Assembly: GCA_900468535.1 (NCBI GenBank)
Contig: UBTY01000035.1
Coordinates: 62,001 to 126,000 of the forward strand
Length of the DNA: 64,000 nucleotides
From: Hyphomicrobiales bacterium
GTDB taxonomy: Bacteria > Pseudomonadota > Alphaproteobacteria > Rhizobiales > Rhizobiaceae
Reading direction: 5' to 3'
The position numbers and the translations under genes were made by a program. Below the pieces are notes generated by a model. It was not told the origin of the DNA. It did no database searches and was given only the letters and a program-made list of their open reading frames with translations. Below, one piece after another: positions 33,563 to 42,371 of the stretch; positions within the stretch are counted from its first letter, which is position 1, and each line of letters opens with the position of its first letter.

Positions 33563-34153
33563 TTGCTTATTTATGTCGTCAGACACGGTCAGACCGACTG
33601 GAACGCGGAACGCCGCCTGCAAGGGCAGAAGGACATTCCGCTGAACGCCATAGGCCGCGAGCAGGCCTGGCAGAATGGTCTCGATATGGCCGAGATCCTG
33701 AAGGTCGAGGCAATCCACTTCGATTTCGTCGCAAGCCCGCTCGGACGCACGCGCGCAACGATGGAAATCATGCGCGACGCCATGGGATTGCCGCCAAAAG
33801 ACTACCGAACGGATGAGCGCCTCGTCGAAGTGTCCTTCGGCGATTGGGAAGGTTCCACGATCAAAGAACTGAAGGCGACGGCGCGCGAACGCGTTGTCGA
33901 ACGCAATCTCAACAAGTGGGATTTCATTCCGCCGGGCGACGATGCGGAAAGCTACGAAATCATGTCCTGGCGGGTGGCGTCCTGGCTGAACGCGGTCGAG
34001 GTCCCGACCGTCTGCGTGACGCATGGCGGAGTGATCCGTAGCCTGTTCAGGACCATCGCAAACCGCCCCAAGGCCGAGGCCGCCGAGGGCGAAATCCCCC
34101 AGGACCGCATCTTGAAGATCGACCGCGACAAGGGGCTGATCGACTGGATCTAG
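33563..34153 (+). CDS. Histidine phosphatase family protein (phosphoglycerate mutase-like)
   Basis: A 196-aa cytosolic histidine phosphatase. The catalytic RHG motif is in IYVVRHGQTDWNAERRLQG at the very start. The second half has VCVTHGGVIRSLFRT near 152, with the second His. Other conserved residues are SPLGRTRATMEIM (Arg) and VEVSFGDWEG (Glu). I start at TTG 33563 because CGGAG lies at correct spacing and the strand begins there; a GTG at 33542 is the alternative. Substrate unknown. The TAG stop is also the first three bases of the MITE-like element. Confidence 0.88.
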   Translation: MLIYVVRHGQTDWNAERRLQGQKDIPLNAIGREQAWQNGLDMAEILKVEAIHFDFVASPLGRTRATMEIMRDAMGLPPKDYRTDERLVEVSFGDWEGSTIKELKATARERVVERNLNKWDFIPPGDDAESYEIMSWRVASWLNAVEVPTVCVTHGGVIRSLFRTIANRPKAEAAEGEIPQDRILKIDRDKGLIDWI

Positions 34154-34423
34154 AGCCTTTCCGGGCTATATTGAACCATTCTGCCGGGGCAGGTTTTCGA
34201 CAGGGCAAAGGCGATTGGCGAAGGGCATACCCCTTGGTACGTCCGAGCCGATCGCCTTTGATCCTGGCGGAAAGATGCCCGGCCCTTCGGGTTGGCTGAA
34301 ACGGGCCGCCTGATCGACCGGCCGGCTTGGCCGTATGCGTTGGCTACGACGCGCGCCGGCCGGTCGACCATCCGACTCCGTTTGAGCCAACAGAATGGTT
34401 CAATATAACCCGGAAAGGCTCTA
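34151..34423. mobile_element. 273-bp MITE-like element with 33-bp terminal inverted repeats
   Basis: Left arm 34151-34183 (TAGAGCCTTTCCGGGC...) and right arm 34391-34423 (...GGAAAGGCTCTA) are inverted repeats with a single mismatch in 33 positions. Inside lie two more strong hairpins: CAAAGGCGAT 34206-34215 with ATCGCCTTTG 34251-34260, and a 13-bp stem TCGACCGGCCGGC 34314-34326 with 34355-34367. No ORF is present. Both ends start with TA, which may be a TA target duplication; removing one copy would still leave a TAG stop for the upstream gene. It is probably a non-autonomous rhizobial intergenic element. Confidence 0.7.
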
Positions 34424-34431
34424 GCCGGCTT

Positions 34432-34692
34432 TTACTGGACGATATCGAGGTCGTTGATGACGCGCTTGCCGTCAACTTCGGTGTAGAAGACGATAACCTT
34501 CACGCCGGCCTTCAGCCCGTCGAAGTTGAACTCCTCGGATGCCTGATAGGTCTTTCCGTCATCCAGCGTCAGGCTGAGATTGTTCATGTCGATGTTCTTG
34601 ATCGTCGCCTCAACATCAGCGCTTTCGGCAAAGCCGTTGATAGGCGACAAAAAACTCGCTGTTGCCAATAGCGTAGCTATCACGAAGCGCAT
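34432..34692 (-). CDS. DUF1344 family secreted protein
   Basis: This 86-aa protein with a signal peptide (residues 1-22, MRFVIATLLATASFLSPINGFA) has a small beta-rich domain (VEATIKNIDMNNLSLTLDDGKTY...VIVFYTEVDGKRVINDLDIV) that fits DUF1344, a periplasmic family common in Rhizobiales with no known function. ATG 34692 has AAGGA upstream; the frame extends further upstream without a signal peptide. It lies next to the MITE-like element, which separates it from the histidine phosphatase gene. Confidence 0.8.
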   Translation of the reverse strand: MRFVIATLLATASFLSPINGFAESADVEATIKNIDMNNLSLTLDDGKTYQASEEFNFDGLKAGVKVIVFYTEVDGKRVINDLDIVQ

Positions 34693-34937
34693 GACGGCAT
34701 TCCTTCGAAAACTCGACTCAATCATCCAATTGCGCACAGATAACCCCCTGAATATGGCGAAATTTGCCCAGAAGAATGGCCTTTCCGGCCTCATTGATGA
34801 ATAGCATTTTAACAATAGTCGACAACCTCCGTTAACAATCGCGAAAGTTGCACATGCAGCCCTTCAAATATTAGGGAGGGGAAATCGTAAATTAACCGCT
34901 TCTCTCTACAGTCACGCCAGAGATAGGGAGACTGGGT

Positions 34938-37900
34938 TTGTTATTCCGCCACATGGACAGAAACAGGTTGCGGCGCGTCATTCGCAAGACCCACATATCC
35001 TTTCTGGTATCCAGCGTCGTTGCCATTATCGTCGTGCTTGTGGGCGTTGCGCTCGACCGCGCCAATACTGCCGCTCACCTTCGTGAAACGACTATCCGTA
35101 CCGAAAACGAGGTCGGCCTGATTCGCGCGCGCGTAACGGCACAGATCAACATGGATATCACCGTGGTGCGCGACCTTGCGAACATGGTCGCGATCAACTC
35201 CTCGGCAAACAGTGAAGAGCTCGAGCGCCAGATCAACTGGCTGCTGATCCAGAACCCGCATTTCGTCCAGGTGGTCATTGCTCCCGATTTTACCGTCAGC
35301 TCCGTGTTTCCGATGTCGTCGGGGCGCGACAGGCTCGGCCGCGACGTGCGCGAAAGCATGATGCAGCTGCAGCCGGTCGGTCGCTACACCGGCAACCAGC
35401 AGGCGCGATTTTATGGCCCTATACGGGGTGCCGACGGCAAGGAAACATTCGCGATCTTCTTTCCGGTCTACGTGAAGGAGAACGGGCAGCGCCGGATGTG
35501 GGGCGCGGTGGAGGTCGTGACCGACGCCAACATGTTCTACCAGAACACCGGCCTGCTTCCGGCCCGCAACAGCGAGAACCAGGAAAAGTATCCGCATCTC
35601 GATCACCTCGCGATCGCCGTGCGTGACCTCAGCGTCGCCGATCGCGCCTCGACGCCGTTCTTCGGCGATATCGATGTTCTCGGCAAGCAGCCGTTGACCC
35701 GGAAGATAAACTTCGCCAGCGGACGGTGGGAAATCGCGGCTGTACCGAAGGCAGGCTGGGAGGCCATTCCGGAGAACCAGCTGACACTGCGCGTGATCAT
35801 CCTCATCGCCGGTTGCGTCACGGTCATACCGGTGTTCTTCGCCACACTGCTGCTTGGCGAGCGCAACCGCAACATCGCCCGCCTGAAGACGCGCGAAGCC
35901 GCGCTGCTGGAGCTATCGCAGCGCCTCGACCTGGCACTGGAATCGTCGAAGATCGGCATCTGGGAGCTGCGCGACGATGGAAGCACGCTGTTCTGCGACG
36001 CCCGCGCCGCCGTTCTCCACGGCAAGCCTGCTCTTGATGGCAACTACACGCGAGAAGACTGGCTGGCGACCCTCGTTCCCGAGGATCGCGGAAGCGCGGA
36101 ACTGAACTCGCTCAGCGAACAGATCGCGACATCGTCATCCTACACGACACAATACCGCGTCCGCCTCGATGACGGTTCGGTTCGCTACCTGCGTTCCGTC
36201 GGCTCGCTTTACACCGACGCAACAGGTGCCAGCAAAGTCATCGGCATCGTCTGGGATGTCACCACCGATGCGCTTGCCGCCGAAACGCTGCGCAAGTCGA
36301 AGGAAAACAGCGACATCAAGAATGCCGAACTCGAGCTTGCGCTCGACGAACTCTCCTACCGCGAAGCACAGCTGGCCGAACTGTCTGGCAAGCTCGACCT
36401 GGCGCTCGATTCCTATCAGTGCGGCATCTGGGAGGCGAGCTTCGATTCGGAACAGGGCGGCTCCTTCTGGGATGATCGCATGCACGAGCTCTACGGACTA
36501 GAGCCCAAGGCAGGCTTCATGACCGAGGAGAAATGGCTCTCGTGCATTCTCGAGGAGGACCGCCCTCTCGCCATCGAAAGCGCCCGCCACTTCAAGAAAC
36601 TCGGCGATCAGCACACATTGGTCTGCCGGGTTCCGACGCCCGAGGGAACGCTGCGCTATGTCCGGTCGAGCGGCAAGGTTCACCAGACGCCGAGCGGCCA
36701 GCTGAAGATCATCGGCGTTGCTTTCGACGTCACCGAAGACGCATTGATGACGGCGCAGCTGAAGGCGGCCAAGGACGAGGCGATCGCCAAGAACATCGAA
36801 CTCGAGATGGCCAAGGACCGCATCGAGCACAACTCTCTGCACGATCCGCTGACCGGCCTCGCCAACCGGCGCAAGCTCGACCTCGCGCTTGAAAGCCTGA
36901 CGCGCGAAGGCCGGGGCACGCGGCAGAAGTTCGCCATCCTCCATATCGATCTCGATCGGTTCAAGGAAATCAACGACACGCTCGGCCACGCCGCCGGCGA
37001 TGCCATGCTGGTACACGCCTCGCAGGTGCTGTCGCGCAATCTCGGTCGCAACGACATCGTTGCCCGCATCGGCGGCGACGAGTTCGTTATCCTTTCGCTG
37101 CATGCCAGCGACGCCGACATGTCGGCGCTTGCGGGCCGCATCATCGAGGAAATGCGCCAGCCGATCGATTTCCAGGGTTTTGCCTGCCGGTGCGGCGTGT
37201 CGATCGGTATCGCGCTTGCCAATGGCGTGCATGTCGATGCCCGCAAGGTGCTGATCAACGCCGACATCGCGCTCTATCGGGCGAAGAGCCAGGGCCGCAA
37301 CCGCTACCAGTTCTTCAACCACAATCTCCAGGCCGACATCATCAACAACAAGCGGCTGGCGGACGAGATCCTTTCCGGCATCGAGAACGGCGAGTTCACG
37401 GCCTGGTACCAGCCACAGTTCAGCGCCCGCACCAACGAGCTGATCGGGGCGGAAGCGCTGGTCCGCTGGAACCATCCTTCCAGAGGCCTGCTGACACCGG
37501 ACAAGTTCCTGAAGATCGCGGACGAGATCAACGTCGTTCAAACGCTCGACCGGCTGGTCCTCGACGCCGTGCTGCGGGACAAGATGCGCTGGGCGGCGCT
37601 CGGCATCTCGATCCCGAAGGTTTCGGTCAACGTCTCGGCCCGGCGCCTGCACGACGAAAGCCTGATAGACTCGCTGCGCAACCTCTACATCCGCCCGGGT
37701 GAGATCTCCTTCGAGCTGGTGGAATCCATCTTCCTCGATGAAAGCGAGGATATCGCGGCCCACAATCTCGACCGGATCAAATCGCTCGGCATCGACATCG
37801 AGATCGACGATTTCGGGACAGGCCACACCTCGATCGTCAGCCTGCTGAAACTGAAGCCGAAGCGCCTGAAGATCGACCGCCAGCTGGTTCAGCCGATCGT

Positions 37901-38120
37901 CAACTCGCCGCAGGAGCGGACGCTCGTGAGCTCGATCATCGACATCGCCCGCTCGCTCGGCGTCGAGACCGTGGCGGAAGGTGTCGAGAGCGCGGCACAT
38001 GCCGCCCTGCTGCATGAGCTTGGCTGCGACCTGCTGCAGGGCTATGCGTTTTCGCCGCCCCTCTCCTACAACGACTTCACGACCGCCGCCGCCGAACAGT
38101 CGTGGCGGCTTGCCTCCTAA
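34938..38120 (+). CDS. Membrane sensor with CHASE, PAS, GGDEF and EAL domains (cyclic-di-GMP turnover)
   Basis: A 1060-aa protein. Order: N-terminal helix (about 15-35), periplasmic CHASE-like sensor (about 45-280), second helix (about 283-305), two PAS domains (about 325-440 and 480-605, each starting SxxLDLALxS), a GGDEF domain (RIGGDEFVIL near 715) and an EAL domain (GAEALVRWNH near 836). The GGDEF active site is intact. The inhibitory RxxD site is GRND, so it looks lost. EAL catalytic residues are present (EAL, NVSARR, ELVES, DDFGTG, KIDRQ). The net activity cannot be told from sequence. TTG 34938 follows GGGAG; ATG 34953 is an alternative start. Confidence 0.92.
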   Translation: MLFRHMDRNRLRRVIRKTHISFLVSSVVAIIVVLVGVALDRANTAAHLRETTIRTENEVGLIRARVTAQINMDITVVRDLANMVAINSSANSEELERQINWLLIQNPHFVQVVIAPDFTVSSVFPMSSGRDRLGRDVRESMMQLQPVGRYTGNQQARFYGPIRGADGKETFAIFFPVYVKENGQRRMWGAVEVVTDANMFYQNTGLLPARNSENQEKYPHLDHLAIAVRDLSVADRASTPFFGDIDVLGKQPLTRKINFASGRWEIAAVPKAGWEAIPENQLTLRVIILIAGCVTVIPVFFATLLLGERNRNIARLKTREAALLELSQRLDLALESSKIGIWELRDDGSTLFCDARAAVLHGKPALDGNYTREDWLATLVPEDRGSAELNSLSEQIATSSSYTTQYRVRLDDGSVRYLRSVGSLYTDATGASKVIGIVWDVTTDALAAETLRKSKENSDIKNAELELALDELSYREAQLAELSGKLDLALDSYQCGIWEASFDSEQGGSFWDDRMHELYGLEPKAGFMTEEKWLSCILEEDRPLAIESARHFKKLGDQHTLVCRVPTPEGTLRYVRSSGKVHQTPSGQLKIIGVAFDVTEDALMTAQLKAAKDEAIAKNIELEMAKDRIEHNSLHDPLTGLANRRKLDLALESLTREGRGTRQKFAILHIDLDRFKEINDTLGHAAGDAMLVHASQVLSRNLGRNDIVARIGGDEFVILSLHASDADMSALAGRIIEEMRQPIDFQGFACRCGVSIGIALANGVHVDARKVLINADIALYRAKSQGRNRYQFFNHNLQADIINNKRLADEILSGIENGEFTAWYQPQFSARTNELIGAEALVRWNHPSRGLLTPDKFLKIADEINVVQTLDRLVLDAVLRDKMRWAALGISIPKVSVNVSARRLHDESLIDSLRNLYIRPGEISFELVESIFLDESEDIAAHNLDRIKSLGIDIEIDDFGTGHTSIVSLLKLKPKRLKIDRQLVQPIVNSPQERTLVSSIIDIARSLGVETVAEGVESAAHAALLHELGCDLLQGYAFSPPLSYNDFTTAAAEQSWRLAS

Positions 38121-38277
38121 GGCCGGCGTTCGCTTTTTGTGGAAACAGCATTTCCCGGAACCGCCGTTTCCGCGCAAAGAAAGGCGTTTGCCACCGCGCC
38201 TTTTTGGCCTATGAGTGTCGCGCTTTTCAAAGAATGGCGCTGCCGGCGACGATCGGCGCGCGATCCGGTCGGAACAT

Positions 38278-39375
38278 ATGTCGCACAATACATTCGGTCA
38301 CCTCTTCCGCGTAACAACCTGGGGCGAAAGCCACGGCCCGGCTCTCGGCTGCGTCGTCGACGGCTGCCCTCCCGGCCTGCGCTTCAAGCTGGAGGACCTG
38401 CAGGTCTGGCTCGACAAGCGCAAGCCCGGACAGTCGCGTTTCGTCACGCAGCGCCGCGAGGCCGATCTCGTGAAGGTTCTCTCGGGTGTCATGTTCGATG
38501 CCGACGGCGAAACCATGATCAGCACCGGAACACCGATCTCCATGCTGATCGAGAATACCGACCAGCGCTCGAAGGATTACGGCGAGATCGCGCAGCAGTA
38601 TCGGCCGGGCCACGCTGACTACACCTACGATCTGAAGTACGGCATTCGCGACTATCGCGGCGGCGGTCGCTCTTCGGCGCGCGAAACGGCAGCCCGTGTT
38701 GCCGCCGGCGGCATCGCGCGGCTGGTAGTGCCCGGCGTCAAGGTGCGTGGTGCGCTGATCCAGATCGGCAAGCACAAGATCAATCGCCAGAACTGGGATT
38801 GGGATCAGGTCGACAACAACCCGTTCTTCTCCCCGGATCCGGAAATTGTCCCGGTTTGGGAAGAGTATCTCGATGGAATCCGCAAGAACGGCTCGTCGAT
38901 CGGCGCCATCGTCGAAGTGGTCGCGGAAGGCGTTCCGGCCGGCCTCGGCGCACCGATCTACAGCAAGCTCGATCAAGACATCGCATCGCTGCTGATGTCG
39001 ATCAACGCCGTCAAGGGTGTCGAGATCGGCAACGGCTTCGGCGCCGCAGAAATCACCGGGGAAGAAAATGCCGACGAGATGCGCATGGGCAATGACGGCA
39101 CGCCGCTGTTCCTCTCCAACAATGCGGGCGGAATTCTCGGCGGCATTTCGACCGGGCAGCCGGTCGTCGCGCGCTTCGCGATCAAGCCGACGTCGTCGAT
39201 CCTGACGGAACGACAGTCCATCGACGCCGCCGGCAACAATGTCGATATCCGCACCAAGGGGCGGCATGATCCATGCGTGGGTATCCGCGCGGTTCCGATC
39301 GGCGAGGCCATGGTCGCATGCGCGATCGCCGACCACTATCTTCGTGACCGTGGCCAGACCGGCCGACTGAAATAG
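38278..39375 (+). CDS. aroC: Chorismate synthase
   Basis: A 365-aa AroC that converts EPSP to chorismate, the last shikimate-pathway step, using reduced FMN. Conserved segments: LFRVTTWGESHGPALGCVVDGCPPG at the start (signature 1, with the catalytic His), GHADYTYDLKYGIRDYRGGGRSSARETAARVAAG near 107-140 (signature 2), and FLSNNAGGILGGISTGQPV plus RHDPCVGIRAVPIGEAM (signature 3). In-frame residues before ATG 38278 are not conserved. It lies 11 bases before ribB, so they are likely one operon. Confidence 0.97.
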   Translation: MSHNTFGHLFRVTTWGESHGPALGCVVDGCPPGLRFKLEDLQVWLDKRKPGQSRFVTQRREADLVKVLSGVMFDADGETMISTGTPISMLIENTDQRSKDYGEIAQQYRPGHADYTYDLKYGIRDYRGGGRSSARETAARVAAGGIARLVVPGVKVRGALIQIGKHKINRQNWDWDQVDNNPFFSPDPEIVPVWEEYLDGIRKNGSSIGAIVEVVAEGVPAGLGAPIYSKLDQDIASLLMSINAVKGVEIGNGFGAAEITGEENADEMRMGNDGTPLFLSNNAGGILGGISTGQPVVARFAIKPTSSILTERQSIDAAGNNVDIRTKGRHDPCVGIRAVPIGEAMVACAIADHYLRDRGQTGRLK

Positions 39376-39386
39376 GAAAAGCCCGC

Positions 39387-40490
39387 ATGTCTTATGACCA
39401 GAAACGTGTCGTCGATGCGATCCGCGCTTTCGAGGCCGGCGAAATCGTTGTCGTCGTGGACGATGATGACCGCGAGAACGAAGGCGACCTGATCGTCGCC
39501 GCCGTTCACTGCACGCCGGAGAAGATGGCCTTCATCGTTCGCCACACCTCCGGCATCGTCTGCACGCCCATGCCGAAGGAAGAAGCCAAGCGCCTCAACC
39601 TCAACGCCATGGTCGCCGAAAACGACTCGGCCCATACAACGGCGTTCACCGTTACGGTCGACTTCAAGCACGGCACGACGACGGGCATTTCCGCCGAGGA
39701 TCGTACGCTGACGGTGCGCAACCTCGCCAACCCGAATGTCGGCCCATCCGACTTCGTCCGGCCGGGTCACATCTTCCCGCTCGTCGCCCGCGAAGGCGGC
39801 GTTCTGATGCGCTCGGGGCATACCGAAGCTGCCGTCGATCTCTGCCGGCTGGCCGGGCTTCCGCCGATCGGCGTGATCTGCGAACTCGTCAACGATGACG
39901 GCACGGTTACGCGCGGGCCGGAGGTCGTCGACTTCGCTGAAAAGCATGGGTTGAAGCTCGTCTCCGTCGCAGACCTGATCGCCTACCGCCAGCGCAAGGA
40001 AACGCTGATCGAGCTCCACACGAGTTTCGACGTAGAAACGCCGTTCGGCAAGGCCAAGGCGCACAGCTACTCGCTGCCTTGGGATCCGATGCAGCATCTC
40101 GCCGTCGTCTTCGGCGACATCCGAGACGGTATCGACATCCCTGTTCGCCTGCACACGGAGAACGTCGCCGAAGACCTGTTCGGCAAGCGTCGTCCCGTCG
40201 ACCACTACATGAAGAAGATCGCGGAAGAAGGTCGTGGCGTCATCGTCTACCTTCGCGAGGGATCCGTCGGCGTCGGCCACCACAACAACGGCCGGAAGAA
40301 CCGCACACAGGGCCGCGATACGCACGCCGAAGCGCAGGCGCGTGAAAGCGAATGGCTGGAAATCGGTCTGGGAGCGCAGATCCTCAAGGATCTCGGCGTG
40401 ACCTCGATCGAGCTTTTGACAACCCGCGAGCGCCACTATGTCGGCCTCGAAGGTTTCGGCATCAAGATTTCCAAGACGGAAATTTGCTGA
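39387..40490 (+). CDS. ribB: 3,4-dihydroxy-2-butanone 4-phosphate synthase with degenerate GTP cyclohydrolase II domain
   Basis: A 367-aa RibBA-like protein. The N-terminal RibB domain (1-205) is intact: VDDDDRENEGDLIVAA metal site, HTSGIVCTPM, DFVRPGHIFPL and RSGHTEAAVDLCRLAG. It should form the butanone phosphate precursor of riboflavin from ribulose 5-phosphate. The C-terminal half (about 215-367) has the GTP cyclohydrolase II fold, but all three zinc cysteines are missing: the ECLTG and CDCG positions read ENVAE and PVDH. The cyclohydrolase activity is therefore probably lost, and a separate RibA is expected elsewhere. It is coupled to aroC. Confidence 0.93.
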   Translation: MSYDQKRVVDAIRAFEAGEIVVVVDDDDRENEGDLIVAAVHCTPEKMAFIVRHTSGIVCTPMPKEEAKRLNLNAMVAENDSAHTTAFTVTVDFKHGTTTGISAEDRTLTVRNLANPNVGPSDFVRPGHIFPLVAREGGVLMRSGHTEAAVDLCRLAGLPPIGVICELVNDDGTVTRGPEVVDFAEKHGLKLVSVADLIAYRQRKETLIELHTSFDVETPFGKAKAHSYSLPWDPMQHLAVVFGDIRDGIDIPVRLHTENVAEDLFGKRRPVDHYMKKIAEEGRGVIVYLREGSVGVGHHNNGRKNRTQGRDTHAEAQARESEWLEIGLGAQILKDLGVTSIELLTTRERHYVGLEGFGIKISKTEIC

Positions 40491-40538
40491 GGTTGGGCTA
40501 CGGCATCGGCCTGCCTGATGCGTAGATAGAATTAGGTC

Positions 40539-40562
40539 GAGCGCCCTGTGCACAGGGCGCTC
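40539..40562. terminator. Perfect 24-bp palindrome, likely bidirectional terminator
   Basis: The 12-base arm GAGCGCCCTGTG is followed directly by its exact reverse complement. It lies between the convergent ribB and KTSC genes, 49 bases after the ribB stop and 22 before the KTSC stop. There is no T-run, so it may act as a two-way transcript end or as a protein site. Confidence 0.5.
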
Positions 40563-40583
40563 CAGATCGTGCTGGCAGCGGCC

Positions 40584-40928
40584 TCAGGCGGCGATGCGCT
40601 TGAAGCGGTCGCGAACGTTCTCGATGTAATATCGTCCCGGCGAATGCGAGGTGACCATGGCGACCACCTGGGCTTCGGCCACGCCTTCGAACTGCCGCTC
40701 TTCGCCGTTGCTGAGGCAGACGCGAAGCCGGCCGTCCTCCTGGCTGAAATAGACCGCATCGATCAGCGTCGATTTCACCGTCAACGGTTCCATCTTCGCC
40801 AGCCGTCCGGCCCGTGTGACGATCGTGGCGGCGCGCGCATCGCGCCGCTTGCGCAGCAGGGCCCTCACCTCACGGCGAAGGCTGTTCAGGGCCGCCAGAG
40901 CGGCGAATTTGATGGCTCGTGTTTTCAT
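40584..40928 (-). CDS. KTSC domain protein
   Basis: A 114-aa protein. The first 45 residues are basic and helical (MKTRAIKFAALAALNSLRREVRALLRKRRDAR). The C-terminal 65 form a KTSC-like domain: STLIDAVYFSQEDGRLRVCLSNGEERQFEGV, then SHSPGRYYIENVRDRF, which matches the family's S-x-G-x-Y/F-F...IR pattern. KTSC domains occur alone or next to nucleic-acid enzymes, and their function is unsettled. The basic N-terminal extension suggests nucleic-acid contact. It is an independent minus-strand gene with an A/T-rich upstream region. Confidence 0.72.
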   Translation of the reverse strand: MKTRAIKFAALAALNSLRREVRALLRKRRDARAATIVTRAGRLAKMEPLTVKSTLIDAVYFSQEDGRLRVCLSNGEERQFEGVAEAQVVAMVTSHSPGRYYIENVRDRFKRIAA

Positions 40929-41034
40929 GCAGCCAACCTACGCAGCCGGCTCTTAAAGAGTTCAAGACAAGCATGGTAAAGCGCGTATCAACATTAATTC
41001 TTTGTAATTGCAACGAAATTTCCTAAAATGTCGA

Positions 41035-42243
41035 CTATCGGACAGCGCCGTTCGGCTCCTGCCAACCATCCATCAGAACGACCTGCTCAACACCGGCGAA
41101 CCTGGCCAGCCGGTCAAGTTCGGCAATCAGCTTGTCGATGCGTCCGGCCGACGGGCGTACACCGGGCTCCAGCCACAGCTTCCTGACATCGAGCGTTCCG
41201 CGTTTGCGGTCGGCCTTCATGTCGATGCGGCCGATCAGCCGGTCGCCTTCCAAAAGCGGGAAGACGTAATAGCCGTATTCCCGCTTCGGTTCCGGCACGA
41301 AGATCTCGATACGGTAGAAGAAGCCGAACAGGCGTTCGGTACGGTTGCGATCGCGGATCATCGGATCGAAAGGGCTCAGCACCCGAATTCGCGCCGGCGC
41401 TTCCGGATAGTCGGTGAGCGTCGTCTGCAAATCGCGAAACGCCCAGGACGGTCGCGGCTTGCCGCCAAGCGCCGGCTCGATCAACACCTCGGTCAGTTCG
41501 TCGCGATGCGAGGCGACCCAGTTTTTCGCCTCGTCCGGTGTGATCAGGGCCCAGAACGCCGCGATCTCGCCGTGGGTCGCGAAACCAAGCCGCGTCAGGG
41601 CGCTCCGACAGGCCCAATCGACGAACTCCTCGCTGCTCACTTCTGGCTGATGGAACTCGGCGGGGATGACCCGTTCGACAAGATCGTAGATCTTCTGGAA
41701 GTTCGACCGGCCGGCGATGGCGAACTTGCCGGTGTGCCAGTAGTATTCGAGCGCCGTCTTGTTGGGGTGCCAGTTCCACCAGCCGCCGGAGACATGCCCG
41801 TCCGCCTTGATATCCCGGGCAAGGATGGCGCCGTTTGCGACGACGCGCTCGTATGTTTCGTCAAACGCGTGCTCGAAACCTTCGCCCTGCCATTTGCGCC
41901 AGCGATTGATGAGCACCTCTTCCTGCCGCCGGAACTTGTGCTTCCAGTACTTGAAGAAGGTGCTCGGCAGGATCGACGCGTCGTGTGTCCAGTGTTCGAA
42001 GAGCGCCCCGTCCTTCTCGAGCAGTGCCGTCAGATGCTCGCGCTTGTAGGTCTGATTGCGCGAAAACAGGATCTGATGATGGGCGCGTTCGACCGTCTGG
42101 ATGCTGTCGACCTGCACGAAACCGATATTGTGGATGAGCTGCAACAGCCCCGATTTGCTCAAGGCGGTCTTTGGCGGCGCGCTCAGCCCCTGTTTCGCGA
42201 GAAAGACACGGCGAGCGTCGGAGTTCGAAACGAGAGTCGTCAT
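41035..42243 (-). CDS. YcaQ-like winged-helix DNA glycosylase (interstrand crosslink repair)
   Basis: A 402-aa protein of the AlkZ/YcaQ (AlkX) family of winged-helix DNA glycosylases, which unhook alkylated bases and interstrand crosslinks. The catalytic Gln-x-Asp motif is in NIGFVQVDSIQTVERAHHQIL near residue 43, as in YcaQ (QLD). Other family stretches: FEHWTHDASILP near 83, the central RARDIKADGHVSG-type segment, and LSPFDPMIRDRNRTERLFGF near 300. It is transcribed away from bioM, with about 130 bases between starts. Confidence 0.88.
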   Translation of the reverse strand: MTTLVSNSDARRVFLAKQGLSAPPKTALSKSGLLQLIHNIGFVQVDSIQTVERAHHQILFSRNQTYKREHLTALLEKDGALFEHWTHDASILPSTFFKYWKHKFRRQEEVLINRWRKWQGEGFEHAFDETYERVVANGAILARDIKADGHVSGGWWNWHPNKTALEYYWHTGKFAIAGRSNFQKIYDLVERVIPAEFHQPEVSSEEFVDWACRSALTRLGFATHGEIAAFWALITPDEAKNWVASHRDELTEVLIEPALGGKPRPSWAFRDLQTTLTDYPEAPARIRVLSPFDPMIRDRNRTERLFGFFYRIEIFVPEPKREYGYYVFPLLEGDRLIGRIDMKADRKRGTLDVRKLWLEPGVRPSAGRIDKLIAELDRLARFAGVEQVVLMDGWQEPNGAVR

Positions 42244-42371
42244 GGGTTCATCATATGCGGGAAAATCTTCCTAGCCACCCGAATAATGTGTTTTCCGGTG
42301 GCGTGACGTTTTTCGTGTCCGAAGCGCCGGATTGGTTTATAGGAGCGGCGGATCAGGACACGGGGGATCGA

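Noticed and set aside
36498..38288. 596-codon open frame antisense to the GGDEF/EAL gene
   Set aside because: It is a GC-rich third-position shadow. The plus-strand frame has intact catalytic motifs across its whole length; the antisense translation has no family features or ribosome site.
42244..42371. BioR box before the biotin importer
   Set aside because: TTTATAGG near 42336 matches only half of the TTAT..ATAA palindrome, so a BioR site is not supported.
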